NCBI GenBank assembly: GCA_023653785.1
Contig: JAMKCH010043936.1
Span: forward strand, 1 to 64,000
Direction of reading: 5' to 3'
Source: Ophioderma brevispina
Taxonomy: Eukaryota > Echinodermata > Ophiuroidea > Amphilepidida > Ophiodermatidae
Length of the DNA stretch: 64,000 nt
Positions 33,315 to 46,104 of the stretch are shown in pieces (within the stretch, counting starts at the first letter, position 1; each line of letters starts with the position of its first letter). The notes beneath the pieces are model-generated. The model made no database searches and was not told the DNA's origin. It saw only the letters and a program-made list of their open reading frames with translations. A program made the translations under genes and the position numbers.

Positions 33315-35660
33315 GTTAAGTTGACAAATAAAACTCATATAGACATCACATCGGAAATGGGATGCATATAGATGGCATTATTCCACTCTTCAAACTTAAA
33401 ATTGATTTTCAAGTGATAAGGATTTTACTAACCATTCAATTAGCTTAGACCCTCGGTTTTAATTAATATTAGAGAAGGTATTAGTGTGCGGGAAAAATCG
33501 TAAAACAAAGTTGGTATTCATCTAATTACCAAACAAGAGTGTGAAGGTGCATGCTGAAAGTATTTCTTCACACCCTAATTCTATTCAATTCTGCGATTTT
33601 TGGCTATCAATCGGCAAGAATCGGAACCAGCCGACTCTTCGGAATGAGCCATAAACTTTTGCACGAAATGTTCCATTTATAAATAGGTATGTAAAACGTT
33701 GCATCGCTCTTTGCAGTAGGAGACGTTGATCGATATCATAAACAATGCTTGTAAATGATAAATAGCGTCTAGTCATTCCTGGTTTTTTAATTACTTGTCT
33801 ATCCGATTTAAAACTTCAAAGAAATACAAATGCAATACTTTCTTTGTATTATGTCCTTTAAGAGAAGAGGACACTTGTTTCTAGACACTGTCCGACCAAG
33901 GTCTTCTGGTCCTTCGATATGATCACAGTGGGGTACGCTACATCGATAGTCGCTTCCTACCTCGTATGTATAATACCAAGACCAACCATACACGTCATTT
34001 GTTAATGGTTACCAGACGTTGGGCAGATCATTTGCACTTTGAGGGAAAAGGTCAAATTTTCAATAATTTTACTTTTTTTAAAAAGTTGAGTTTTTGGATT
34101 TTTGAAATTTATAAATCCTGTTGGGTAATTTCGTGAAGAAACACTTTTTCTTTAAAGATACTTTCCCGACACCCTCTACTCTCTCTAATCATTAATGAAA
34201 AACCGAGGTATAGCTAATGAATGGCACGGTAGTTTTTCAGACGCTCATACGTGTGAGCTTTCGTGTGCAAAACTTGCATAAAATGGCAGTTTGCGTCAAT
34301 TATGCCATTATCCAATACGTTAACAAAAAACATATGAGAACAGAGCTCATTTAGATGAGAGGAAATTCAGTGGTACGGAGCAATATTTGGACGTCATAAA
34401 ATCCATCTTTTTTCAATATTTGAAACCAATTACAACCGAAATCTGTTCGTGGCTCGAAGTAACCTTAATTTATTAATACGTTAAATGGCTTATACTAATT
34501 AAAGGAGTAAGTACAAATTTCAACAAAGGAGGCAAACATACTAAATGTACTTAGGATTATAAATATAGAATAACATTTTTGTCTTGAAATACACACCATC
34601 AAGATAGAAAGATACCGAAAATGGTGTAAGTCACAGTTTTGATGATTTTTCTTCTAAAATTATTCAAATATTTTGCATTGTTTTAAAATTCCCTGCATCG
34701 TTACCTTTCTAATAATGTGATTTGTTATGTCTAAGACCAATATGGACCACGTCATGACAAGAAATATTTCTACCCATTGTAATAAACCCTCATGGTGTAA
34801 GCGCCAAGATGCATTTAGCGTTTTCCGGAAAGCGGGATATCGAGATGGAATGGAAAATACCAGAGTATTACAGAAAAACCAAAAGCAAATATTTGATTAA
34901 AGACGACCTCTTTTATTTAGATCATAAGCCTTTTCCCTACCATTTGGCTAGAATTTGCGGGGAACCCCTTTTTTGCATTTAATTTGATATAAATTTGGAG
35001 CTTATGGACTATTCCATGTGTTTCTATAGTATATTTCAAAATGAGTTAGACCTCATTAATAGTTTTAGGTCTGTCCGGTGTCACGTGTGAGAGGTAAGAG
35101 GATTTGTTTTAATGGACGCAGGTAAAAGAGTTTATGGCACATATCAATGTACGTAATTAGCTAGTCAAAATGTTCACCTAATAATGCATTCTTATATCAA
35201 AGACCTAACACAAAAATAAGTTTTTATTTGGCCACCACTTTTTATTCAGAGATTAGTCCAAGCGGATTATGAGTTCGATCCTTGACCCTCTCGGCCAGTC
35301 TTTAATCATTAACGGACCATTGTAGAACTGAATTCCTCATTCCAGTAGCTGATTCTGTATTATAACTTTGGTCATGATGGCCACAATATGTTTTGTAATG
35401 GCAACAAGGCCAACTCCCTATCCCTCCTGGAACTAGCCAAGAACCTCAAATTCTAGAATCAAAATTTAAATCGTCTGGTGTATAGTGACGCATGTTGAAT
35501 TTTTATAATTTTTACAAATTAAGGGAAAAAAAATAGTACTTAATACCAAAATCTTCAAACTGCCAAGTGCCGAACCTTGCAAGTTACTTCTTTAATTAAT
35601 CACCTTAATTGAAATTTGGTAAATTGCGACGTATGTTACATACAACGGTGTTCGATGCAT
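33315..35660. other. Intron, mostly featureless
   Basis: AT-rich. A 25-base stretch at 35069-35093, between TTTTAG and GTAAGAG, would encode G-L-S-G-V-T-C-E-R, the end of an EGF module. It may be a truncated EGF exon. Nothing else is recognised. Confidence 0.35.
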
Positions 35661-35662
35661 TA

Positions 35663-36013
35663 CATAGTGACGGATGTTGAGCCCTCTGTCATAGAAGTGT
35701 ATTACGACGTGATTTCCACAGCCGGATTTTTAATACTTTGTCAAAAACTAATTCTGTAATATTTACAACTGCACAAGCAAAATATGAAATAAATTTATAA
35801 ATCATTCCTCTTACTAGAAATTTGTATTTACAGTTCACAACGGTGAATCTTGGCATTCCACTCAACATCCTTCTTATGTAATAAACCAAATGGAGCAGAT
35901 TCGTGATGACGACGTTGGTTTGACGGATGTCGGAAAACGCCGATTTTTGTATTTCCATAATGAACGGATCTGAATACGCTTCATATAGGGAAAATTCACC
36001 ATCCGTCACTATG
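35663..36013. mobile_element. Small element with perfect 14-base terminal inverted repeats
   Basis: CATAGTGACGGATG at 35663-35676 is exactly complementary to 36000-36013, giving a 351-base element. One minus-strand frame is open from an ATG just inside the right repeat for 106 codons (36009 to 35689), nearly the full length. The predicted protein has no motif I recognise. A related ATAGTGACGCATGTTGAA word lies outside at about 35483. Confidence 0.6.
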
Positions 36014-36670
36014 CCATGAGCATAATCCCCGATTTGCGTAATTCTGTTGTGACTGATAAGATGGTTAACTTTTCTAATGTATTAGCATCTATTTATCCTT
36101 TATTAGTAAGAATTCATGAATATTGGCTAAAATAAAAATTCCAGGTGTTAATTTCGGTTTTCTTATAAAGATTTTTTGTTTAATCGTATGTGAGGATGTG
36201 TACGGACCCTCTATAGTTTTTCAAACGCTGGCTTTTCTCAGAACAAAAATTCGTATTTGTTTAACATCAGTCACGATGTATACACCCAACGATATGTAGA
36301 CTGTCTTTCTCCTTATCCAAGATCCACTGCTTCAATATTCTTTGTACTTTGACTTTATTATCATTTTCGCTCTTTTGCGTCTTTTGCGACCATAAATGAA
36401 ACGTCATAATGATAGGAAGGCGAAAACGAAAGTTTTATTGATAGAAGGTGCAAGTGTAAATTCAATCCAACATAATTTGGGTTATTTTCCTTGCATTTTA
36501 ACTTAATTGGATGGATTCACTTGTAAATATTGTCATTATGAAAATCTTCACTGCACGACTTTCCCAATTTGCTTTTGAGTGTATCTGCGATAACACCTTC
36601 CTAATGAAAGCATGGTGGGGGAGTTATGTTCTAATTACTGTTGATGTGTACAGTCGCGTCGTTTCTAAGA

Positions 36671-37108
36671 CATTGCCGTAGCCGGGGGGGTGGGGGTGGC
36701 GGGGGTTCGACGCACCCCCCAAAAATTACAAAGGTCCGCTTTTGATGTTGAAGGTCCCGCTTAATCCAGTTTTTAAGTCCGCTTTGTGATACAGTTGTCG
36801 TTGCCTAAATGTTGTTGTTGTAAGGATTGTGTTGCATGTATATGAATAATAAGCAGCGGTTAATACTATTGTATTACGCATTGCTGGTTTTATTAACTGC
36901 TTTATGAGGCATATCTATATTCCTTTCCCCCCCCCCCCCCCCCCCCCCGCGTCTTCAGAATTTGGAACGACGGGGAAATGTAATTGGGTCAACCGTCGAG
37001 CGCAGCTCGGCTCGAAAAAATTGGTTTGTTGGTGCGCAAAAGGTCCGCTTCTGGAAATCCGCACCCCCCTCCGCACCCTCCCACATAAATTCCTGGCTAC
37101 GTGCCTGC
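36671..37108. mobile_element. Dispersed element with GCCGTAGCC / GGCTACGTGCC ends
   Basis: The left end TTGCCGTAGCC and the right end GGCTACGTGCC are imperfectly complementary. Inside are GGGGGTTCGACGCACCCCCC, repeated GGTCC(C)GCTT words and a 22-base C run (36927-36948). A related copy with GGTCCAC(C)TTTT words lies at 59785-59990. It looks like a non-autonomous DNA element. Confidence 0.6.
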
Positions 37109-38700
37109 CCTAATGAGTCATGTCTGACCCTTTGTGACCCGTCTAATGATAGGTTCGCACTCCTGCCTATCCATTGCGGATCGATAATCCTCAATGATAA
37201 ACAACTAAGCTTCTTGATTCTTTAGTCCAACTCAGTTTTTGACGCCACGTGAACGTCTACCTTCACAACAGTCCTTGCAAATATCCTGCTCAAGGTTGTC
37301 TTCCCTCTCTTCTGATATACTCGTAATAAAAAAAATTTTGCAAGGATTACAGATGACTTTAACGCTTGATAAATCACTGATCAAGATTCGCTGTTGTATG
37401 TACTAATATGTCTTCCAAGTGTGAAAAAATGAAAGAAATTGACTGAAAAATAACCAGATATGACACATTTTGTAGCCACATATTTTTCCTCCTTTCCAAT
37501 GGGATTTAATCACTTAAGCGAGATATTGCGTTAAGTAGCTAATACGGGGTAATACATTATGAAAGTAATGATGAACCCTTGCTATCTTGTTTAATTGATC
37601 ATGACTAGCTATAATATCCGTTATATAATTTTCAAAAGGTTAACGTTCACACAAAATCTCACCCAATTAATCCTTATTTGTAAATGAAATGGTTTTCACA
37701 CTACTACCTGTATTCCATAATCGTATAGATACAAGCTATCCAATAAGGACTAAACTCTTCGCAATATCCTCAACAATGGGGAAGATCTTGTTTTCATTTG
37801 ATCTGCAACAGTGAACTGATGTTTGGATTTTTCATATCACTTGGCCCTTTGGTATAAATAGATTTATTGATTAATCCGTAGTTGAAACATTCAAGAAAAA
37901 TGTAACATTATTAAATTGAAACTTAGGCAGCACGATTTGTACATTCTCACAGACACAAGTCATGTGTGTAAATCCCATAGGAATGGAGAAATCTGCCATA
38001 TCGAGCGTATTTTTCAGTCGATTTCTTTCTGTTCTTCCACCACATGAAAGTTCTTAGAGTGTTTTATAAAAACAAACAACAAATCTATGATATAGTGATT
38101 GCATTAAAGTCAGATCATCGTTTAATCCTGCACATTTTTTTTGATTCACGTAGTCCTGGACAAGATACTGAAGTTTCTTTTTGTCAACTTTGATTGGCGA
38201 TCACCACACATTGTCTGCAGACTCTAAAAAATTCATTCGTTCTATGTTCCTTCAGGAAATTCTCCGCATTCTTCGCCAGCACCACATCTCGAAGCATTGA
38301 TTTCTGTTTCTGTCCGCTTTTCATGACACAGCCCATTATTCAGAACCATAGGTGGCTATCGGGAAAACAAGAGCATTCATAAGATTTATTTGGTAGCTCT
38401 CCCTCTATTCCAGATGTCAGTCAGAAAAATGACGATGGTTAGCAATAGCAAGATGTTTTGTAAGTCTGAGAACGTCCTCATTATTTACAATCATGCGACA
38501 CAAGAAGTTGAAGGATTAGCAACTTTCAATGTCTCATCACCAGCTGTAAATCCTGATCTTGGAGTTCTCGACATTCATCACTTTGTCTTATTCCAGTGCG
38601 GAGCGTACAAACTTTCACTACCTTGCTTAACTATGTCATCAAATCTTGGAGTTCAGCAGTGTTCTAGCCATAAAGGTGGTGTCATCTGATATCGTAGAGT
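37109..38700. other. Intron, no gene feature recognised
   Basis: AT-rich. An open frame at 38390-38689 (99 codons, plus) has no domain signature. It lies directly beside the minus-strand RT fragment at 38732-38950 and may be antisense to a decayed LINE. Confidence 0.35.
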
Positions 38701-38731
38701 GGATAGTTGAAGGCCTCCAATGATATCCCTT

Positions 38732-38950
38732 CTACAAACCATCCAGAGCTTGCCGCATGATGTATTCTGAATAAATGTTGAACAGATATGGTGAAAGGAT
38801 ACACCCTTGCCTCACTCCTTGATCGATTGAGAACCAATCACTGTCCTCCACACTCCTATAGCACCCTCTTAAAAACAAAACAAAAAATAGGTATTTTTGG
38901 TAAACTATCGAGATGAAAGCGGAGTTTCTTTCACACAGGTGTTGTGGCAC
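38732..38950 (-). mobile_element. Non-LTR reverse transcriptase fragment
   Basis: The minus-strand frame contains W-F-S-I-D-Q-GVRQGCILSP, Y-L-F-N-I-Y and I-M-R-Q-A-L. GVRQGCILSP-LFN is the conserved block 4 region of non-LTR reverse transcriptases. Only about 40 residues are recognisable, with no intact catalytic box. The clade cannot be set from so little. Confidence 0.8.
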
Positions 38951-38979
38951 TAAAGTCCGACCTGGGTCGATTCCCATTT

Positions 38980-41327
38980 GACGCCAATATCGTACTATTT
39001 TTTTAGTGGCATTGCATACCTGAGCATTAATAGCAATAGACTAAATAAAAGCTCATTGACAATGGCTGCGAAGCATCACTGCTGAAGCTGGCCCTTGGTC
39101 TGATGGCAGAACTATGGACAGAAAGAAATGCAATATTGGGGCGTAGATGGAAAATAAAATACCTTCAGGCGACAGGTTGTGGGTTTGGGACTTCAATCAC
39201 TACGTCACTCACTTTCCCCGTCTCAGCCTGGAGTTATGAACACGGGGATACTGACATCAACTGAATACAATGATCTTCATACTAATTTGTTGTTTAATCC
39301 TATGATACGATTGTCCTCTATTGTGGATGGAGTCAAGCTGAATATGCGATCGGTTGCACCTACCATGTCAGTTGCTAGCTCAAGTTTCCGAGCTATACCC
39401 GTCCTCGCAGGTTTTGTCTATATCTTGTATCTAAATACAATCGGATTTCCTTGATGTTCTTTAGGCGGCCCTTAAATTTACTTGTATTTTGCAATTTGGT
39501 GTTCTGCCCTACCCAATGAAGAATGTTATAAAATAAATAAAAAAAATCAATAAAATAGGCGAGCAATGCAATCACACCCACCAACCTAACTCTTTTTAAT
39601 AATGTAAAGGAATACAACATTGTTTATTATTGATGGCTTCCGCCCCAAGAACTGCTATAAGTCCTGAACTTCTCATAATGTGAGGCAGCGTAAGTGTAAG
39701 CTGTAGCCTGTTTTCCTTGTGAAGTGAGCGCAGAAACCCCCCCCCCCTTTTTTTAATGAATAATGATAACAGTGAGGTAGAGTAATTTCAAAGGCACACT
39801 ATTCATATACATGGCTTCATGCAGACAATGATCGATTTCATTGACGGTACGAACAAGCTCTTATTAAGAACGAGTAACATTTGTAAGAATAATTTGAATA
39901 TGTGTTGTAAGTCGTCAAGTATGACCTTTGAATTTATCAGTCCGTTTGGATGGAATTTATTATCGAATAAAAAAATTCGTTCCTTTGCCATGGGCGCCGC
40001 CATTAGACATTTAGGCTACAGCTAGCTACTCAGACTATACATCAATGAATGGGGAGGACATCTTTTTAGATTATTAACTATGTTCCCTGACAATTTATTT
40101 TGCCCATGTAATATTCTGAAATCTCTCATTGCAAAAGTAATGAGAACATAATATGTAAAATATTAACTCGACTGTAAATAAAATCAATCGACGGAAAGTC
40201 ATGTTGTGGATGCTATTTTTGTACTTTAAAAGTAGGGAGAGCTTTTTGGAAGTTAAAATGTCGGTGAGGGTTGTCACTTCAAAGAAGAATTATCTTTACA
40301 AACGCTTTGATGTAAGCATGTTTGTAGTGATTAGTGGAAAATGTTTGTACTTGAAGTGGGAGTCATTTTGAGAGTTTAAAATATGTGATTTGTTACTTCA
40401 TGGTATTAGAAGAGTTACGTTTAGAAAAAATTAAATAAATTAAAAAAAGCCAATTTTACATTTTGAAATTAGGGGCAGGTTGTTTTCCAGAGTTTTTAAA
40501 TATGGCAGTTACACGAATATCCATAATTTTTGTTTGCTTCTTCCCACATGAAATAGTATTTTACAGGAATCAAAATACCTTTCTGTACTGTGAATTTGCC
40601 AACTCGCCATACCATATATTACCCTCTAAACTACCCTCCCTATACCATTGAATAGTGCAACCTCCTTTTTAACTTCGAATTAACACCCAAACCAAAGTTC
40701 CCAACACAACTCTGCAATACTCTGCCTCTGAATTAACTCACCTACCCCATTAAAACTCTAAAAAAAGGCCTGCATTTTGTCTGGTTTTCAACCATCCCTC
40801 ATACATCAACATAGACGCCACATCCTAAGGTTTGCCATATCTAACTCTGCAATAATGAGTAACCACCATATTTGACCTCTCTTAATGCCTACCCCCACTT
40901 TAAAGTACAACATTCCCGATTCCCATATAATATACATGTACAACGATCAACTGTTGCCAACAATACTCTTAACTCTTCCCACCTCCCTGGATGTATACTC
41001 ACCTATTTTATGCTCCAATTCCTGTCTGCCTCAATGAGGCATCCACCATGCTAAAATGGCGAATCAATTTATTCGTATTTTTTTTTAATTCCGTCTTCTC
41101 AACTGTATATAGGGCCTATCCAAAGCAGGACAATATTTGAATGTTTAATGATATGGAACCAAATTCATTGTATAATCTAGTTGTAGAATTTTTGAAGCTT
41201 ATAAATTTCCACCGCAAAATCAACGTACTTGATTTTTTTTTATTCCGCAAGTCGCAGAGGTTATTCGCACGATGACCGTAATTACTACGAGAAATGGCAA
41301 TGTAAGACAAGGTTTTCCTTTTTGCAG
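38980..41327. other. Intron, no gene feature recognised
   Basis: Several short open frames (39179-39454, 39819-40025, 40463-40651) have no motif. A C run followed by T bases lies at 39738-39755. From 40650 to 41040 the plus strand is pyrimidine-rich (CT/CC words). No EGF or ShKT pattern was found. Confidence 0.4.
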
Positions 41328-41440
41328 ACATAGATGAGTGCGCCAGCAACCCATGTTTACACGATGGCACCTGCGAAGCCACCAAACGGGTTCCTTTGTC
41401 ACTGTTGTTCAGGAGTGGAGAGGCCCAACTTGTGAAATCG
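41328..41440 (+). CDS. EGF-like exon
   Basis: A strong acceptor, CCTTTTTGCAG, ends at 41327, and the donor GTATAT starts at 41441. The first half is clean: DIDECASNPCLHDGTCEATK. It carries both a C-x-S-x-P-C O-glucose site and a C-x4-T-C O-fucose site, as in Notch-type EGF repeats, and the D-I-D-E-C lead also suggests calcium binding. After that, two frame slips separate a F-L-C-H-C pair and a final G-P-T-CEI. At 113 bases the exon is one short of the clean 114-base exon at 50315, in keeping with net loss of one base. Confidence 0.85.
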
Positions 41441-41749
41441 GTATATCTGATGCACACGGTAGTTGAAATTTCGCTGAGCACCCTATTATTAATGAAGATT
41501 GAGAATTACCTGCTGCATGCTTTATGGATTTATCCATTATCTTTGCGATAATCTCACTACTGATATCAAATTGAGATCATCTGGCTGTGTCTGTAAAATG
41601 TCCTGCAAAACAGTAGTTTTTTTTTTTTTTAATTTTTTAGTTTTTTGCTTTTTTTAATTTTGTTTAAAATCAACATGCCACACATCTCATGTGATTAGGC
41701 AGCATGACCGACTCTTCATGCTTGGCTAGGTCAGATTTCTCCAGCTAGC

Positions 41750-42259
41750 TTGATATACCTGGTAGTCTCAAAATACGAGAATTTAGTGTACAGAAAGGAA
41801 AATGACACCCGTTTCCTCGGATTTATAATCTTCATGCCTTTTACCATTCCAAATTCTAGAATTGTGGCGTGTAAATGTGAACAAATCAAACTTCATGGTT
41901 TTAAAGCGACCCAGGCACATTTCAACACAATCCTCCATCGTTTTTACCTTACAACTGTTATTTTTGTCCTGTCTATAATGGTTTTTTATGCGTATTATCA
42001 TTCACCTAAAATTGTTGACCTAAACGATCTCCTTATATGTGAAAAGAATGATTTTTGTATTGGAAGTACACAGTTTTCGTATCGAATTCTTCGGATCGCG
42101 AGTTTAAAATGCATAGCCGCCATCGCTGTGATGTTGCCTTTTAGTCTCGTTCCTACTTTTAGCTCCCAAAGTTTCATCAACGTAGTACATCATGCCTATC
42201 CATCAATAATAAGCGTCCGTGTCGGGCTTTGTAGAAGACTAAAACCCCAAATCCTTTGA
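41750..42259 (+). other. Open frame of 169 codons, unidentified
   Basis: This is the longest ATG-to-stop frame on the plus strand, in the intron between EGF exons at 41328 and 42768. A hydrophobic stretch (FYLTTVIFVLSIMVFYAYY) near residues 65-83 could span a membrane, and I-A-A-I-A-V-M-L-P-F is a second weak one. Opposite-strand frames also stay open over parts of it. No family is recognised. It could be chance in low-stop AT-rich DNA or an intronic mobile element piece. Confidence 0.2.
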
Positions 42260-42767
42260 ATGATTAGAAAGTGTTTGAGGGCGCACTGCCACTTACCGGA
42301 AAAAAGTACTGGAAATCATAATGAGCTCAAAAAATGGTGAACAGCGGCTTATTACTGTTTTAAACATTATTGACTTAAAATGAATGGCTCCTTATTTTAG
42401 CTTAAAATCTTTCGTAGCATGCAAAGCTTAAGATCTTATTCCTTTAGGAAATGTGCTTGTGCCGCGTTAACAGAAAGGGCTTATAGATTGGCTAGGCCCC
42501 GTGCCAGCTATAGACTAATGTTAGGAATCCAGAGTTCGCTTACGTGGGGTCCAGAGAAACGGAACAATAAAGGGCGCCCTCTGCCTCTCAGATTTCCACA
42601 ATACCACAGGTGAGAGATAAAATATCACCACAGGTGATGTTGTAAAGTGTGAAATCTGATAAAATACCGGATTATCCAACTCATGTATCATAAATGTCCC
42701 GAATCAGGTATTAAAAATACAAGGGCGGTGACAACTTCTTGTTTTTCTTGTTTATGCTGTCATTCAG

Positions 42768-42886
42768 ATTTGATGAATGTAACAGCAATCCTTGTTCAAA
42801 ATGGCCGCCATGTTTCCATGGGGTCGGATAAGAATCTCTTCGTGTGTAATTCCGGAAGCGCTGGATGGGTAACCTATGTGAGATGG
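42768..42886 (+). CDS. EGF-like exon, unusual cysteine pattern
   Basis: The acceptor GTCATTCAG ends at 42767 and the donor GTAAGC starts at 42887. The exon opens D-E-CNSNPCS, with an O-glucose type C-x-S-x-P-C site, and closes with L-C-E-M. Between them is a K-N-L-F-V-C segment followed by N-S-G-S-A-G-W, where a normal EGF module has C-x-C before the glycine; the fifth cysteine appears to be replaced. At least two frame slips are needed. It could be a degenerate EGF module, or the missing cysteine may be another sequence error. Confidence 0.66.
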
Positions 42887-44439
42887 GTAAGCGAATACCG
42901 TGGACTGAGTCAATGCAGAACCTGCATGTACCGTCTGTCCAATTAATGCAGTTAAGGAAATGCATGGCGGGAATTACAGGTCCCGCGGTTTCTAATGTAT
43001 CGTTATTCCACTCCCCCGGTCGGCATTTGTGTCCGAATCCTTTAGTGCTTGGTGTAATGAAACCACTGTTAGGGGAAGAAGTAATATTAAAGTGACCTGA
43101 CAAGTTAGGTTAAACAGTTCTATTACGTAAATGGATTTATACGGAACCCTTTTAAAAAAGTTGATAATGCCTATTGTCTTAAAGAAAATTGTGGGTAACG
43201 ATGTTAAATCATGCCAAGGTTTAAATTACCTGAACTATGTTGAGTTTTAACCTCGTGATTGTGATGGTAGATGGGAAGTCGCTCTCCCATCATTTTCCAA
43301 GAAGATAAAAAATACCTTTGTGTCCCATAATCCGCCAAATCCGCCGAGAAGTACAGCTTTTCGAGGAGATCATTTTGACATAGTCTAGGATGTGAGGACG
43401 TAGTCCGTTGGGCGGCCATTACAGTAGACGGAAAATAGATTTTGGTCCTAGAAAAAACAAGACGCGTGGTCTGATGAAAATAGTGTTTGGGACCTTCACT
43501 CACATGATATTTATATGTGGACATAGGTATCATGACGTCTATGGACCTTCCATTTATAGGGAAAAAGGAAATACGTTTAGCTGACTTCTATAAATAAAAT
43601 TAATATTAAGAAAAACACATAGTTGAGCGGTTTGGACTGCAACATTGCGACAACCCCCCTCCCCTCGGATACAACAAAACGCAACCATTATATTCGAAAG
43701 ATAGTAATAAATAATTTTAAAAAATGAGGTTTTGTGGTCAAAAACTTGAGTGGCAGGGGTGTTTATTTGAGGTCAAAAAAAATCACGTTCGTTTTGAGCA
43801 AAAACTAAGAATATCAAGATTTATTATTTCTAGCAAAACAAATTTTAATCATCAGCAATACTATCAATCTATGACATTTATATCTAGATTTCTGTTTTAT
43901 TCATTATAAGGGTAGGAATTTTAGCCCCAAAATCACCTTTTTTCCTAACAAAAGCATCCTTTTTATCACATGTCCCCACACCGAGTATTACCTGAACCCT
44001 TTATCAATGTATAAAAACCTATATCAATACAAAAAGGATACCATAAATAAGATTGAAATCATTTTTTAACCTTAAAAAATATAAAAAAATAATAATTTCG
44101 CTTACTTGCAGCCCAAATTCAATTTTTCGGCATAGAATGCATCCTCCACCAAATCTTCAACCACAACCATCATTTTTTAAAACGTATATATTATCCTTCC
44201 ACATGAAGGTGTTGTGTCTTTGTGTACGGTGGGGAGGGGTAACTCGAAAACTAGAGGACTTTTTCAGCTCGCCGCTCCGCTACTACGGTACATTAATGTT
44301 ACGTGGGTCGCCGGCTTAAAATAGTATCATGGGTTTCCAGCCAATATAGATAAAGAACGTCCCAGTGGCATGGGCTCGGAAAACTACAGCATGCAATGGT
44401 ACGACTTATATCAATGAATACTTTTCTCCAATTTTACAG
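42887..44439. other. Intron, no clear feature
   Basis: A minus-strand frame of 109 codons (43204-43533) has words such as D-L-L-E-K-L-Y-F-S-A-D-L-A-D-Y-G but no family I can name. From 43600 to 44330 the sequence is AT-rich without structure. Confidence 0.35.
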
Positions 44440-44553
44440 AGATTAATGAATGCGATAGTTCACCTTGTAAAAATGACGGGCCTTGTACGTAGATTCAACG
44501 GCTACGACTGCACATGTCTACCGGGATGGCAACGGGGGTTCATGCAAGATGTG
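44440..44553 (+). CDS. EGF-like exon
   Basis: The acceptor CCAATTTTACAG ends at 44439 and the donor GTACGT starts at 44554. At 114 bases it has exactly the length of the clean EGF exon at 50315. It reads E-I-N-E-CDSSPCKNDGPC, then F-N-G-Y-D-CTCLPGW. C-x-S-x-P-C marks an O-glucose site. A TAG after the third cysteine reflects one slip, and a compensating slip lies after PGW; the final cysteine is then recovered in TGCAAGATG. Five cysteines are unambiguous. Confidence 0.82.
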
Positions 44554-45962
44554 GTACGTAATCTACAGCCTACAATTAACGTTGCCCCTTTAAATAATAT
44601 TCACTTAAGAAGTAATAAGTTTTATTGTTTAATTCAATTTGATAATTATACTAATACTGCTTTTAATTTCACGTTCTTTTCTTCTTTTTGTTATACACTT
44701 CATCGTGCTAAATCGTCTTTTGTTTTAGTTAATGTTTCCTGCCGTTATCTAACTATACGATCGGGCTCGAGGCAGGCTACTATGGTGTGTTATTTTTAAT
44801 ACAGCTTCAGAGCTTGTATTTAATAACTGCACACTCGGAAGCTGGGGTCACAAATGAACGGCGCGGGTACGGTGATCGTTCTGAAAAAAACCATGTCATG
44901 ACAATTATCTACAGCGGCGCGATCGATATTACTGTGGCAACTTAAGTACAAATTCTAGGTTGTTTCAAACTATGCAACGTATTTATGTAGGAAAATATAG
45001 AGCGGTATGCTACACAAACGAACTTGAACGAATGAGTGCCTCTTTACATCAAACATTTCTCATAAATAGACATGGGACACAATTTATTATTTGTACGCAG
45101 CAAATATATGATATAATTTCAGATATTCAGATTTGATTTTCATGCAGTCAACATTAACAATTGTATGCAGAACGGCAATTCCGTAAGGGTAATCTGCAAA
45201 AAGGACAAAAATAAAAACAAACAACAAAAACCTACCCCATGAACATTTATGATGATCTGTGACCAAAACACTGGTTGAATAAAGGTTCCCCCCCCCAAAA
45301 ACGGTACTAGTCAGCTTTACTCTTGAGATCAAATGGGCAGAAGCTCCCTCTATCCTACGCCGTCATTTCCATTTTGAATCAAATACTGCTTCCACAAATG
45401 TCGAAATCACCCAAATCACATCAAAATACGTATTTTTAGAAATATACATATAACAGCGACGGTCATCAGTTCAAGACATGGTTGATTTCTCAGATCTTTC
45501 ACCCTATTCAAGGGCACTCAAATGGCTAAAATAGGGACACTGATAACTCCATGTAATTCTGCACGAAATTAATCAAACATGTTTAGGGATGAATAAGGTT
45601 AATAGTCTTATCGTAGGGCTTGGTTGATTTCTTTCATTCAAATCCTACTCCAAGGATAAACACCATAAACACCCTCATTCTTTGCTTCGAATTTAGAAAA
45701 GCACTGATCAATCAAACCATTAGCAAGTCAGCTTTAAACACTAAATAATGGCCAGAGCAATCAATACAACCCATTGGAGTTTGGTGAACGCTCGTCAATA
45801 GATGGTGACAAGGACAAAGTGTTTTTAAATATGTTAAATTTAAATTGCGACAAATTATTTCGTTATCATCCCAATTTTAGAATGTTTTAACCAAAAACAT
45901 TGTTGATAATGTAATTTAATATATCATACTCTGAAGTGTTATAAATATAATTCAATTCGCTA

Positions 45963-46104
45963 TGGATGGCGTTCGTAAAAAATAACAGGCTTTCGCGCTT
46001 GATGACTTGGTAACTTAGCTCTCGCGGCCAAGGGGGCCGCTCGAGCTATTAACCAAGTCATCAAGCGCTCAACCCTGTTATTTTAACGAAATCGCCATCT
46101 AGCT
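45963..46104. mobile_element. Near-complete fold-back palindrome (~140 bases)
   Basis: The two halves are complementary over about 65 bases: GATGGCG, TAAC.GGCTTTCGCGCTTGATGACTTGG-type and GCTC.CGCGGCC words on the left mirror GGCCGCTCGAGC, CCAAGTCATCAAGCGC and CGCCATC on the right, around a GGCCAAGGGGGCC centre. There is no coding capacity. It fits a small fold-back transposon relic or a hairpin-forming RNA gene. Confidence 0.8.

Noticed and set aside
36904..37225. Overlapping frames around the C run
   Set aside because: They lie inside a dispersed element and include a Pro/Gly homopolymer. No domain.
42419..43103. Frames of 64-130 codons around the EGF exon at 42768
   Set aside because: These are shadows of the exon or intron sequence in other frames.
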